From assembly GCA_964564865.1 (NCBI GenBank), contig CAZMDA010000008.1, positions 13,528 to 77,527 on the forward strand: a stretch of 64,000 nucleotides of DNA, written 5' to 3'. Positions within the stretch are counted from its first letter, which is position 1. Each line of letters opens with the position of its first letter. Source of the stretch: RBG-16-66-20 sp964564865. Its GTDB lineage: Bacteria > Pseudomonadota > Gammaproteobacteria > Burkholderiales > SG8-39. Made by a program: the position numbers and the translations under genes. Below, piece by piece: positions 36,424 to 45,228 of this stretch. The notes under the pieces are model-generated. The model searched no databases, had not been told where the DNA came from, and worked only from the letters and a program-made list of their open reading frames with translations.

Positions 36424-36741
36424 ATGCTCTCTTTCGAGGATTGTATCGGCCTGTGCGGCCTCACCGAGGATGAGGTGAGGGCGATCGCGGAGCATGAGCG
36501 CATCCCGGAGATCGCCGCCGCCGAGTTCGGCCACTACCTGGTCAGCACGCCGGAGGGCGAACTGTGCATCCGGGCCATGATACGCGACGACATCGCGCGC
36601 GCCATCGCCGAGGGGCGCCGCGAGCGGGAACTGGCGCTGAAGCTGGTCCTGCGCAACTTCATCCTGCAGCACCCGCGCTGCGAGCAGCGCCATCGCGACG
36701 AGCTGGTCCTGCCCGACCGGCGCCTGGCCGGCCGCGGCTAG
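36424..36741 (+). CDS. CbpM-like chaperone modulator (MerR-type HTH family)
   Basis: 105 residues. The short MerR-like fold of CbpM: FEDCIGLCGLTEDEVRAIAEHERIPEI, then helices with a conserved IRDDIARAI-type segment. CbpM in E. coli inhibits the DnaJ-like CbpA. No cbpA gene is present in the window; instead a Lon-like protease follows 10 nt later. It may modulate a DnaJ encoded elsewhere. ATG at the predicted +1 of the FNR promoter. Confidence 0.7.
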   Translation: MLSFEDCIGLCGLTEDEVRAIAEHERIPEIAAAEFGHYLVSTPEGELCIRAMIRDDIARAIAEGRRERELALKLVLRNFILQHPRCEQRHRDELVLPDRRLAGRG

Positions 36742-36751
36742 CGGCGCCGCC

Positions 36752-39190
36752 GTGGCTGCCTCGCTTCCCGCCGACCAGCTCTGCCGCGTCTGCGACCCGG
36801 CGAGCCTGGGTTTCCGCACCACCGAGGAGCTGGCCGACCTTGCCGAGCCGCCGGGCCAGGTCCGCGCCGAGGATGCGATCCGGTTCGCCGTGGACGCCGC
36901 CCACGAGGGCTACAACCTGTTCGTCATGGGACCCGAGGGCCATGGCCGGCGCAGCATGATCCGGCGGGTGCTCGAGCGCCAGGCCGGCAAGGCCGCGGCG
37001 AGCGCCGACTGGGTCTACGTGTTCAACTTCCGCACGCCCCACCAGCCGCGCGCGCTGCGCCTGCCGGCGGGACGCGCCGGCCGCCTGCGCCAGGACATGG
37101 AGGAGCTGGTCGAGGACCTGCGCGCGGGAATCCCGGCGGCGTTCGAGACCGACGAGCACCGCAACCGCCTGAAGGAGATCGAGGGCGCGTTCGAGCATCG
37201 CCAGGAGGAAGCGCTGGGCGCGGTGGGCGAGAACGCGCGCAAGGACGGCATCGCGCTGCTGCGCACCCCCGCCGGGTTCGGCTTCGCGCCGACGCGCGAG
37301 GGCGCGGTGATGGAGCCGGAAGCGTTCCACAAGCTGCCGCCGGCCGAGCAGGAGCGCCTGCAGCGGCGCATCGCGGAACTGCAGGAAGAGCTGGAGGCGG
37401 TGATCCACGAGCTGCCCAAGTGGCGCCGCGAGGCGCAGCGCCGCCTGCGCGAGCTGAACCGCGAGGTGACCAGCGCGGTCGTCAACAGCCTGATCGAGGA
37501 GCTGGAGGCCGGCTACCGCGACCTGCCCGAGGTCGCGGCCTACCTGGGCGAGGTGCGCGCCGACGTGCTCGACCACGCCGAGTACTTCCAGCATGCCAAG
37601 GATGGCGAGCGCCCGACGCTGTTCGGCATCCCGCTGCCGGCGCCGGAGGGCGGCGACGCGCCGCTGCGCCGGTATCTCGTGAACGTGCTGGTGGCGCACG
37701 AGGACGGCGTGGGCGCGCCGATCGTGCAGGAGGAGAACCCGACCCACGACAACCTGGTCGGGCGCATCGAGCACATCGCGCAGATGGGCACGCTGCAGAC
37801 CGATTTCTCGCTCATCAAGGCGGGCGCGCTGCACCGCGCCAACGGCGGCTACCTGGTGCTGGAGGCGATCAAGGTCCTCACCCAGCCCTTCGCCTGGGAG
37901 GCGCTCAAGCGCGCGCTGCGCGCGCGCGAGATCAAGATCGAGCCGCTGGGCCAGGCGCTGAGCCTGGTGAGCACGGTGTCGCTGACCCCGCAGCCGGTCC
38001 CGCTGCGGCTCAAGGTGGTGCTGGTCGGGCCGCGCCACATCTACTACCTGCTGCATGCGTACGACCCGGAGTTCGCCGAGCTGTTCAAGGTCGCGGCCGA
38101 CTTCGAGGACGACTTCGCGCGCGCCAACGGCGCCGACCTGCTCTATGCGCGCCTGGTGGCGACGGTGGCGCGGCGCGACCGGCTGCGGCCGCTGGACTGC
38201 GGCGCGGTGGCGAAGGTGATCGAGCGCGCGGCGCGCGGCGCGAGCGACACCGGCAAGCTCTCGGCGAACCTGGAGGCGCTCGCCGACCTGCTGCGGGAAG
38301 CCGACTACTGGGCGGGCAGCGCCGGGCGGCCGGTCACCGCCGCCGCGGACGTGGAGCGCGCCGTCGAGGCGCAGGAGACGCGCGCCGGGCGGGTGCGCGA
38401 CCGGCTGCGCGAGGCAATGCTGCAGGGCACCCTCCTCATCGACACCGGGGGCGAGCGCGTCGGCCAGGTCAACGGCCTGGCGGTCACCGAGCTGGCCGGG
38501 CGCGCCTTCGGCATGCCGCACCGGATCACGGCGCGCGTGCGCCTGGGCGGGGGCAAGGTGGTGGACATCGAGCGCGAGTCCGAGCTGGGCGGGCCGATCC
38601 ATTCCAAGGGCGTGCTGATCCTGTCCGGGTTCCTCGCCGCGCGCTACGCGGCCAAGGTGCCGCTCGCGCTCGCCGCGAGCCTGGTGTTCGAGCAGAGCTA
38701 CGGCGGCGTCGAGGGCGACAGCGCCTCGTCGGCGGAGCTGTGCGCGCTGCTCTCGGCGATCGCCGAGGCGCCGGTGCGCCAGTCCCTCGCCATCACGGGC
38801 TCGGTCAGCCAGCATGGCGACATCCAGGCCATCGGCGGGGTCAACGAGAAGATCGAGGGCTTCTTCGCGCTGTGCCGGGCGCGTGGCCTCACCGGCGCGC
38901 AGGGCGTGATCATCCCGGAGGCGAACGTGCGCCACCTGATGCTGCGCGCGGAGGTGGTGCAGGCGGTCGCCGAGGGCAGGTTCGCCATCTATCCGGTGCG
39001 CACCGTCGACGAGGCGGCGGCGCTGCTCACCGGGCTGCCGGCCGGGGAGCGCGACGCCCTGGGCGCGTTCCCGGCCGGGACGCTCAACCGCCGCGTCGAG
39101 GAGCGCCTGCTCGAGCTCGCCGAGCAGGCGCAGGACCGGTTGCTGCGCGCCGGGCGCAGGGCGGAGCGGCGCGAGCGGGGGCGCCGGTGA
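36752..39190 (+). CDS. Lon-like (S16) ATP-dependent protease of the AAA/LonB-related family
   Basis: 812 residues, GTG start. N-terminal P-loop region with MGPEGHGRRS (Arg at the usual Walker A Lys position), a long central helical segment rich in Glu/Arg near 190-260, a second ATPase part (ANGGYLVLEAIKVL), and a C-terminal S16 protease domain with the Ser-Lys dyad (EGDSASSAEL and VNEKIEGFF). It lacks the LonA substrate-binding N-domain. Such COG1067-type proteases are soluble quality-control enzymes. Placed after cbpM and before a Usp-like gene, pointing to protein turnover at low oxygen. Confidence 0.88.
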   Translation: MAASLPADQLCRVCDPASLGFRTTEELADLAEPPGQVRAEDAIRFAVDAAHEGYNLFVMGPEGHGRRSMIRRVLERQAGKAAASADWVYVFNFRTPHQPRALRLPAGRAGRLRQDMEELVEDLRAGIPAAFETDEHRNRLKEIEGAFEHRQEEALGAVGENARKDGIALLRTPAGFGFAPTREGAVMEPEAFHKLPPAEQERLQRRIAELQEELEAVIHELPKWRREAQRRLRELNREVTSAVVNSLIEELEAGYRDLPEVAAYLGEVRADVLDHAEYFQHAKDGERPTLFGIPLPAPEGGDAPLRRYLVNVLVAHEDGVGAPIVQEENPTHDNLVGRIEHIAQMGTLQTDFSLIKAGALHRANGGYLVLEAIKVLTQPFAWEALKRALRAREIKIEPLGQALSLVSTVSLTPQPVPLRLKVVLVGPRHIYYLLHAYDPEFAELFKVAADFEDDFARANGADLLYARLVATVARRDRLRPLDCGAVAKVIERAARGASDTGKLSANLEALADLLREADYWAGSAGRPVTAAADVERAVEAQETRAGRVRDRLREAMLQGTLLIDTGGERVGQVNGLAVTELAGRAFGMPHRITARVRLGGGKVVDIERESELGGPIHSKGVLILSGFLAARYAAKVPLALAASLVFEQSYGGVEGDSASSAELCALLSAIAEAPVRQSLAITGSVSQHGDIQAIGGVNEKIEGFFALCRARGLTGAQGVIIPEANVRHLMLRAEVVQAVAEGRFAIYPVRTVDEAAALLTGLPAGERDALGAFPAGTLNRRVEERLLELAEQAQDRLLRAGRRAERRERGRR

Positions 39191-39813
39191 GCGTCGCGCG
39201 CGTGCTGATCGAGCTGGAGCCGGAAACGCCGGCCGGCGAGCTGGAGTCGGCGGTCGCGCTCGCAAACCGCTTCGGCGCCGAGCTGGTGGGCCTGTTCATC
39301 GAGGACGCGGGGCTGCTCAGCTTTGCCGCGCTGCCGTTCGCCCGCGAGATCGGACGGTCGTCCGCCGCGCGGCGCGCCACCGGCGTCGGCGCCATGGAGC
39401 GGGCGCTGCAGGCGTTGGCGCGGGAGGCGCGGCAGGTGCTGGCGAGCGCCGCCGCGCGCCAGGACGTGCGCTGGTCGTTCCGCGTCGAGCGCGGACGCTC
39501 GCCCGAGGCGCTGCTCGCCGCGGCCGCCGCCTGCCTCCCGGAGTCGGCCTGCGACTCGCCGCGCCTGCTGGTGCTGGGCGACGGCGAGGCCGAGGCGCTG
39601 CGCTGGGCCGAGCGCGCGCGGACGGCGCGGCGGCTGGAGCTGGTTCGCGCCGCGAGCATCGCCGAACTGGCGGCGGCACTGGGCGTCGACCCGGGCATCG
39701 TGGTGGCGCCGGCGGCCGGGGCGGTGCTGGCGCAGGAGGGGCTTGCCGAACTGCTGCGCGACACCGGCGCGCCGCTGCTGCTGCCGTCGTTGCGCCGCGC
39801 GCGCATGGCATGA
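39187..39813 (+). CDS. Usp-like protein without nucleotide-binding loop
   Basis: 208 residues, GTG start overlapping the protease stop. The N-terminal third (VARVLIELEPETPAGELES, then RFGAELVGLFIEDAGLL) follows the first strands and helix of the universal stress fold; the rest is Ala/Arg-rich and lacks G-x2-G-x9-GS. Tight overlaps at both ends (GTGA and ATGA) place it between the protease and the DUF2189 gene. Probably a degenerate Usp; function unknown. Confidence 0.6.
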   Translation: MSVARVLIELEPETPAGELESAVALANRFGAELVGLFIEDAGLLSFAALPFAREIGRSSAARRATGVGAMERALQALAREARQVLASAAARQDVRWSFRVERGRSPEALLAAAAACLPESACDSPRLLVLGDGEAEALRWAERARTARRLELVRAASIAELAAALGVDPGIVVAPAAGAVLAQEGLAELLRDTGAPLLLPSLRRARMA

Positions 39814-40585
39814 GCGCCGCGGGCGCGCCGGCGACCTTTGCGCCGATCCGGCGCGTCGCGCCCGTTGCGCCGTTCTCGTGGCTCGCGCTCGGTTGGCGCG
39901 ACCTCGTCCGCGCGCCCGCGGCGAGCCTCGCCTACGGCGCGGCGTTCGCGCTGATGGGCTGGCTGATCCATTTCACGTTCCGCCATGCCTACGAGTACGT
40001 GTATGGCCTGGCGGCGGGGTTCCTGCTGGTCGGGCCCGCGCTCGCCGCGGGCCTGTACGACATCAGCCGGCGCCTGGAACGGGGCGAGGCGGTCTCGCTT
40101 GCGCCGACGCTCACGGCCTGGCGCGCCAACCCCGGCGCCTTCGGCGTGTTTGCGGTGATCCTGCTCGTGCTGCTGCTGCTGTGGTCGCGCGCCTCGCTGG
40201 TGATCTTCGCGCTGTTCTTCGCGAGCGGCCTGCCCAGCCTGAAGGACCTTCTGGGGCAGGTGCTCAGCGCCGCGCACTGGGATTTCGTGCTCGCCTGGTT
40301 CGCCGCCGGCAGCGTGTTCGCCGCGCTGGCCTTCGCCGCCGGCGCGGTCTCGGTGCCGATGATGCTCGAGCGGCGCACCGACGCGGTGGTGGCGGTCCTC
40401 AACAGCGTGCGCGCGCTCGCCGCCAACCCGCTGCCGATGGCGGTCTGGGCCGCGCTGATCGTGCTGCTGGTGGGCGCGGGCTTCGCCACGCTTCTCGTCG
40501 GGCTGGTGGTGACCGGGCCGCTCGTCGGCCACGCCACCTGGCATGCCTACCGCGCCCTGGTCGGCGCGACCGGCGAAGCGGCGCG

Positions 40586-40589
<4 letters not shown>
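39810..40589 (+). CDS. DUF2189 family integral membrane protein
   Basis: 259 residues with about six predicted membrane helices. DUF2189 hallmarks: WLALGWRDLVRAP near the start, LLVGPALAAGLYDISRRLE and the C-terminal GPLVGHATWHAYRAL. The role of the family is unknown. It ends the cbpM-lon unit and its stop overlaps the convergent groEL gene by 4 nt. ATG 39810 overlaps the previous stop. Confidence 0.85.
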
Positions 40590-42202
<1,613 letters not shown>

Positions 42203-42215
42203 GGCCCGGCTGCGG

Positions 42216-42674
42216 TCAGCCCTTGCGCTCGCGTGCCGGCACCAGCAGCACCGGCACCGGGCTGTAGCGCAGCACCAGCTCGGCGTCGCTGCCCAGCAGC
42301 GCCCGCTGCACGCCGCGCCGGCCGTGGGTGCCCATGACGATCAGGTCGGCGCGCCACTTTTTCGCCTGCTTGACGATGGCGTCCGCGACGCGGCCGCCGA
42401 AGTCCTCGACCACCACGCACTCGGGCCTGGCGCCGGCGGCGTGGGCGCGCCGGGCCACCGCGGCGAGGGTCTTGCGGCCCCCGGCGCGCATCGATTCCAG
42501 CAGCGGGGCGACGCTGGCGCCCATCTCGGGCGCCGCGATCACCGCGTACTCCTCGACGACGTGCAGCAGGCACAGCTTCGCCTTGCCCTCCTTCGCGAGC
42601 GCGAGCGCCTCGCCCAGGCCGCGCATCGAGGTCGCGCCGCCGTCCACCGGAACCAGGATTCTCTTGTAGCCCAT
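42216..42674 (-). CDS. Universal stress protein, ATP-binding type
   Basis: 152 residues, single Usp domain: YKRILVPVDGG at the start and GTHGRRGVQRALLGS, a full G-x2-G-x9-GS ATP-binding loop, near the end. Upstream of groEL in the same unit, with GGGAGG ahead of the ATG, so translated conventionally from the FNR-type promoter at 42699-42739. Confidence 0.92.
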   Translation of the reverse strand: MGYKRILVPVDGGATSMRGLGEALALAKEGKAKLCLLHVVEEYAVIAAPEMGASVAPLLESMRAGGRKTLAAVARRAHAAGARPECVVVEDFGGRVADAIVKQAKKWRADLIVMGTHGRRGVQRALLGSDAELVLRYSPVPVLLVPARERKG

Positions 42675-42698
42675 GCCAGTCCTCCCGAGGTTGTTACT

Positions 42699-42766
42699 AC
42701 GCTATCGCCTCCCGGCCCGCGCGATTTGACATGCGTCAAAGGCGCGCCCCGGCAGTTCGCGAGCAT
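42699..42766. promoter_or_regulatory. Bidirectional FNR-type promoter between usp-groEL and ald
   Basis: Dyad TTGACATGCGTCAA at 42726-42739. Plus strand: GAGCAT at 42761-42766, predicted +1 near 42774, on the ald ATG (42773), no Shine-Dalgarno. Minus strand: TAGCGT at 42704-42699, predicted +1 near 42691, 17-nt leader with GGGAGG before the usp ATG at 42674. Both hexamers start exactly 35 nt from their end of the dyad. Confidence 0.75.
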
Positions 42767-42772
42767 GCGGAC

Positions 42773-43894
42773 ATGCGCATCGGCGTGCCGAAGGAGATCA
42801 AGGTCGAGGAGCACCGCGTGGGCCTGACGCCGGAGAGCGTCGGCCGGCTGGCGGGGCTCGGGCACGAGGTGGTCGTGCAGGCGGGTGCCGGTGCCGGGAT
42901 CGGCGCCACGGACGGCGACTACCGCGCCGCCGGCGCCACGATCGAGGCCGGAGCCGAGGCGGTGTTCGCCGCCGCCGACCTGGTGGTGAAAGTGAAGGAG
43001 CCGCTCGCCGCGGAGCGCCGGCTGCTGCGCCCCGGGCAGGCCCTGTTCACCTACCTGCACCTCGCGCCCGACCCGGAGCAGGCGCGCGACCTGCTCGCGA
43101 GCGGCTGCACCGCGATCGCCTACGAGACGGTGACCGGTCCGGCGGGCGGATTGCCGCTGCTCGCGCCGATGTCCGAGGTCGCGGGGCGGATGGCGGTGCA
43201 GGTGGCGGCGCGTTACCTGGAGCGTCCGGCCGGGGGGCGCGGCGTGCTGCTCGCGGGCGCCACCGGGGTGCCGGGCGCGGACGTGCTGGTGCTGGGCGCG
43301 GGCGTGGTCGGGTCGAATGCCGCGAGCCTGGCCCTGCGCATGGGCGCCAGGGTCACGCTGCTCAGCCGGTCCGAAGCGTCGTTGCGGCGGCTGGAACGGG
43401 AGTACGACCGGGACCTGCGCACCGGCGTCGCCACGCCGCAGGCGATTGCCAGCGCGCTGCGCGCCGCCGACGCGGTCATCGGCGGCGTCCTGGTTCCCGC
43501 GGCGCTGGCGCCCAAGCTGGTCACGCGGGCCATGCTGGCCACGATGCGGCCGGGCGCGGTGCTGGTGGACGTTTCGATCGACCAGGGCGGCTGCTTCGAG
43601 ACCTCGCGCCCGACCACCCATGCCGACCCGGTGTTCGCGGTGGACGGCATCCTGCACTACTGCGTGGCCAACATGCCCGGCGCGGTGCCGCGCACCTCCG
43701 CCTACGCACTCAATCGCGCCACGCTGCCGTACGTCGAGGCGCTCGCCGGCAAGGGCATCGCGGCGGCGCTGCGCGAGGACGCGGGCCTGCGCGACGGGCT
43801 CAACGTCCATCGCGGCGCCGTCACGCGGCCGGAGGTCGCGGCCGCGCTGGGCCTTCCGCATCGGGAGGCCGGCCGCGCCCTGGCCGGCGCCTGA
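42773..43894 (+). CDS. ald: Alanine dehydrogenase
   Basis: 373 residues: MRIGVPKEIKVEEHRVGLTP at the N-terminus with pyruvate/lysine-site residues, VKVKEP, TYLHLAPD (catalytic His), a Rossmann NAD site VLVLGAGVVGSNAA, and DQGGCFET. Interconverts pyruvate plus ammonia and L-alanine with NADH. Reductive amination of pyruvate is a known way to reoxidise NADH under hypoxia, for example in mycobacteria. ATG 42773 coincides with the predicted +1 of the FNR promoter. Followed 2 nt later by the cPGS-like gene. Confidence 0.94.
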   Translation: MRIGVPKEIKVEEHRVGLTPESVGRLAGLGHEVVVQAGAGAGIGATDGDYRAAGATIEAGAEAVFAAADLVVKVKEPLAAERRLLRPGQALFTYLHLAPDPEQARDLLASGCTAIAYETVTGPAGGLPLLAPMSEVAGRMAVQVAARYLERPAGGRGVLLAGATGVPGADVLVLGAGVVGSNAASLALRMGARVTLLSRSEASLRRLEREYDRDLRTGVATPQAIASALRAADAVIGGVLVPAALAPKLVTRAMLATMRPGAVLVDVSIDQGGCFETSRPTTHADPVFAVDGILHYCVANMPGAVPRTSAYALNRATLPYVEALAGKGIAAALREDAGLRDGLNVHRGAVTRPEVAAALGLPHREAGRALAGA

Positions 43895-43896
43895 CC

Positions 43897-45228
43897 GTGG
43901 CGGCGCGGCGCAGGATCCTCATCGCCGGCGCCGCCGGGCGGGATTTCCACGACTTCAACGTCCTGTACCGCGACGACCCGGCGCACGAGGTGGTCGCCTT
44001 CACCGCGGCCCAGATCCCCGGCATCGCCGGACGGCGCTATCCGGCCGCGCTCGCCGGCGCGCTTTACCCGGAGGGGATCCCGATCCTGCCGGAGTCCGAA
44101 CTGGAAGCGCTGGTGCGCGACCGCGGCGTGGACGACGTCGTGCTCGCCTACAGCGACCTCGCGCACCCGGAGGCGATGCACCTCGCCTCGCGCGCGCTCG
44201 CCGCGGGCGCGAGCTTCGTGCTGCCGGGCCCGCGCGCCACCATGCTGCGCGCGACGGTGCCGGTGATCGCGGTGTGCGCGGTGCGGACCGGCGCCGGCAA
44301 GTCCGCGGTGACGCGCTGGCTGTCGCGCCGCCTGCGCGAGCGCGGCCTGCGCTGCGCGGTGCTGCGCCACCCGATGCCCTATGGCGACCTCGAGCGCCAG
44401 GCGGTGCAGCGCTTCGCGAGCCTGGCGGACCTGGACCGCGCCGGATGTTCGGTGGAGGAGCGCGAGGAGTACGAGCCGCACCTCGCCATCGGCAACGTGG
44501 TCTGGGCGGGCGTGGACTACGCGCGCATCGCGCAGCAGGCGGCGCGCGACGCCGACGTGATCCTGTGGGACGGCGGCAACAACGACTTCCCCTTCCTGCG
44601 CCCGGACCTGCTGGTGGTGCTGGCCGACGCGCTGCGCCCGGCGCAGGCGGACACGCACCATCCGGGCGAGGCCTGCCTGCGCATGGCCGACGTCATCGTC
44701 CTCAGCAAGTGCGATAGCGCGCCTGCGGCCGATGCCGCCGCCCTCGCCGCCGCCTGCCGCGCGCTCAACCCGGCCGCGACGATCGTGCGCGGCGCGCTGC
44801 CGATCCGGCTCGACGACCCGGCGGCGGTACAGGGGCGGCGCGTGGCGGTGGTGGAGGACGGCCCGACGCTGACGCACGGCGGCATGGCGCACGGCGCGGG
44901 CTTCATCGCGGCGACCGGCGCCGGCGCGCGCGAGATCGTGGACCCTCGCACGGCTGTGGTGCCGGCGATCGCCGCGCTGTATGCGCAGTACCCGCACATC
45001 GGTCCGGTGCTGCCCGCCGTGGGCTATTCACCGGAGCAGCTGGAGGCGCTGCGGCGGACGCTGAACGCCTCGACGGCCGAGGTGATCGTGTCGGCGACGC
45101 CGGCGGACCTCGCTCGGCTGGTCGCACTCGACAAGCCGGTGGTCCGCGCGCGCTACGAGTTCGCGGAACTGGACGCGCCCGGGCTGTGGGCGCGGGTGGA
45201 GGCGCTGCTAGTATCCACGGATGGCTGA
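43897..45228 (+). CDS. Cyclic 2,3-diphosphoglycerate synthetase-like P-loop protein
   Basis: 443 residues, GTG start. N-terminal RRILIAGAAGRDFHDFNVLY, a P-loop in CAVRTGAGKSAVTRW (about residue 130), DVILWDGGNNDFPF and VILSKCD. This arrangement matches the family named after archaeal cyclic 2,3-bisphosphoglycerate synthetase, widely found in bacteria where the product is unproven. It may be a metabolite kinase/cyclase or a GTPase. Located between ald and a P-type ATPase whose start it overlaps by 8 nt. Confidence 0.78.
   Translation: MAARRRILIAGAAGRDFHDFNVLYRDDPAHEVVAFTAAQIPGIAGRRYPAALAGALYPEGIPILPESELEALVRDRGVDDVVLAYSDLAHPEAMHLASRALAAGASFVLPGPRATMLRATVPVIAVCAVRTGAGKSAVTRWLSRRLRERGLRCAVLRHPMPYGDLERQAVQRFASLADLDRAGCSVEEREEYEPHLAIGNVVWAGVDYARIAQQAARDADVILWDGGNNDFPFLRPDLLVVLADALRPAQADTHHPGEACLRMADVIVLSKCDSAPAADAAALAAACRALNPAATIVRGALPIRLDDPAAVQGRRVAVVEDGPTLTHGGMAHGAGFIAATGAGAREIVDPRTAVVPAIAALYAQYPHIGPVLPAVGYSPEQLEALRRTLNASTAEVIVSATPADLARLVALDKPVVRARYEFAELDAPGLWARVEALLVSTDG

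Noticed and set aside
39187..39813. Treating the Usp-like gene after the Lon-like protease as a pseudogene
   Set aside because: The frame is intact, with coupled start and stop overlaps on both sides, and codon bias is like its neighbours; it is a divergent family member rather than a remnant.
45209..45214. TAGTAT hexamer before the second P-type ATPase as a further leaderless FNR promoter
   Set aside because: No dyad is found 35 nt upstream, and the gene starts inside the preceding coding region, so coupling explains its expression.
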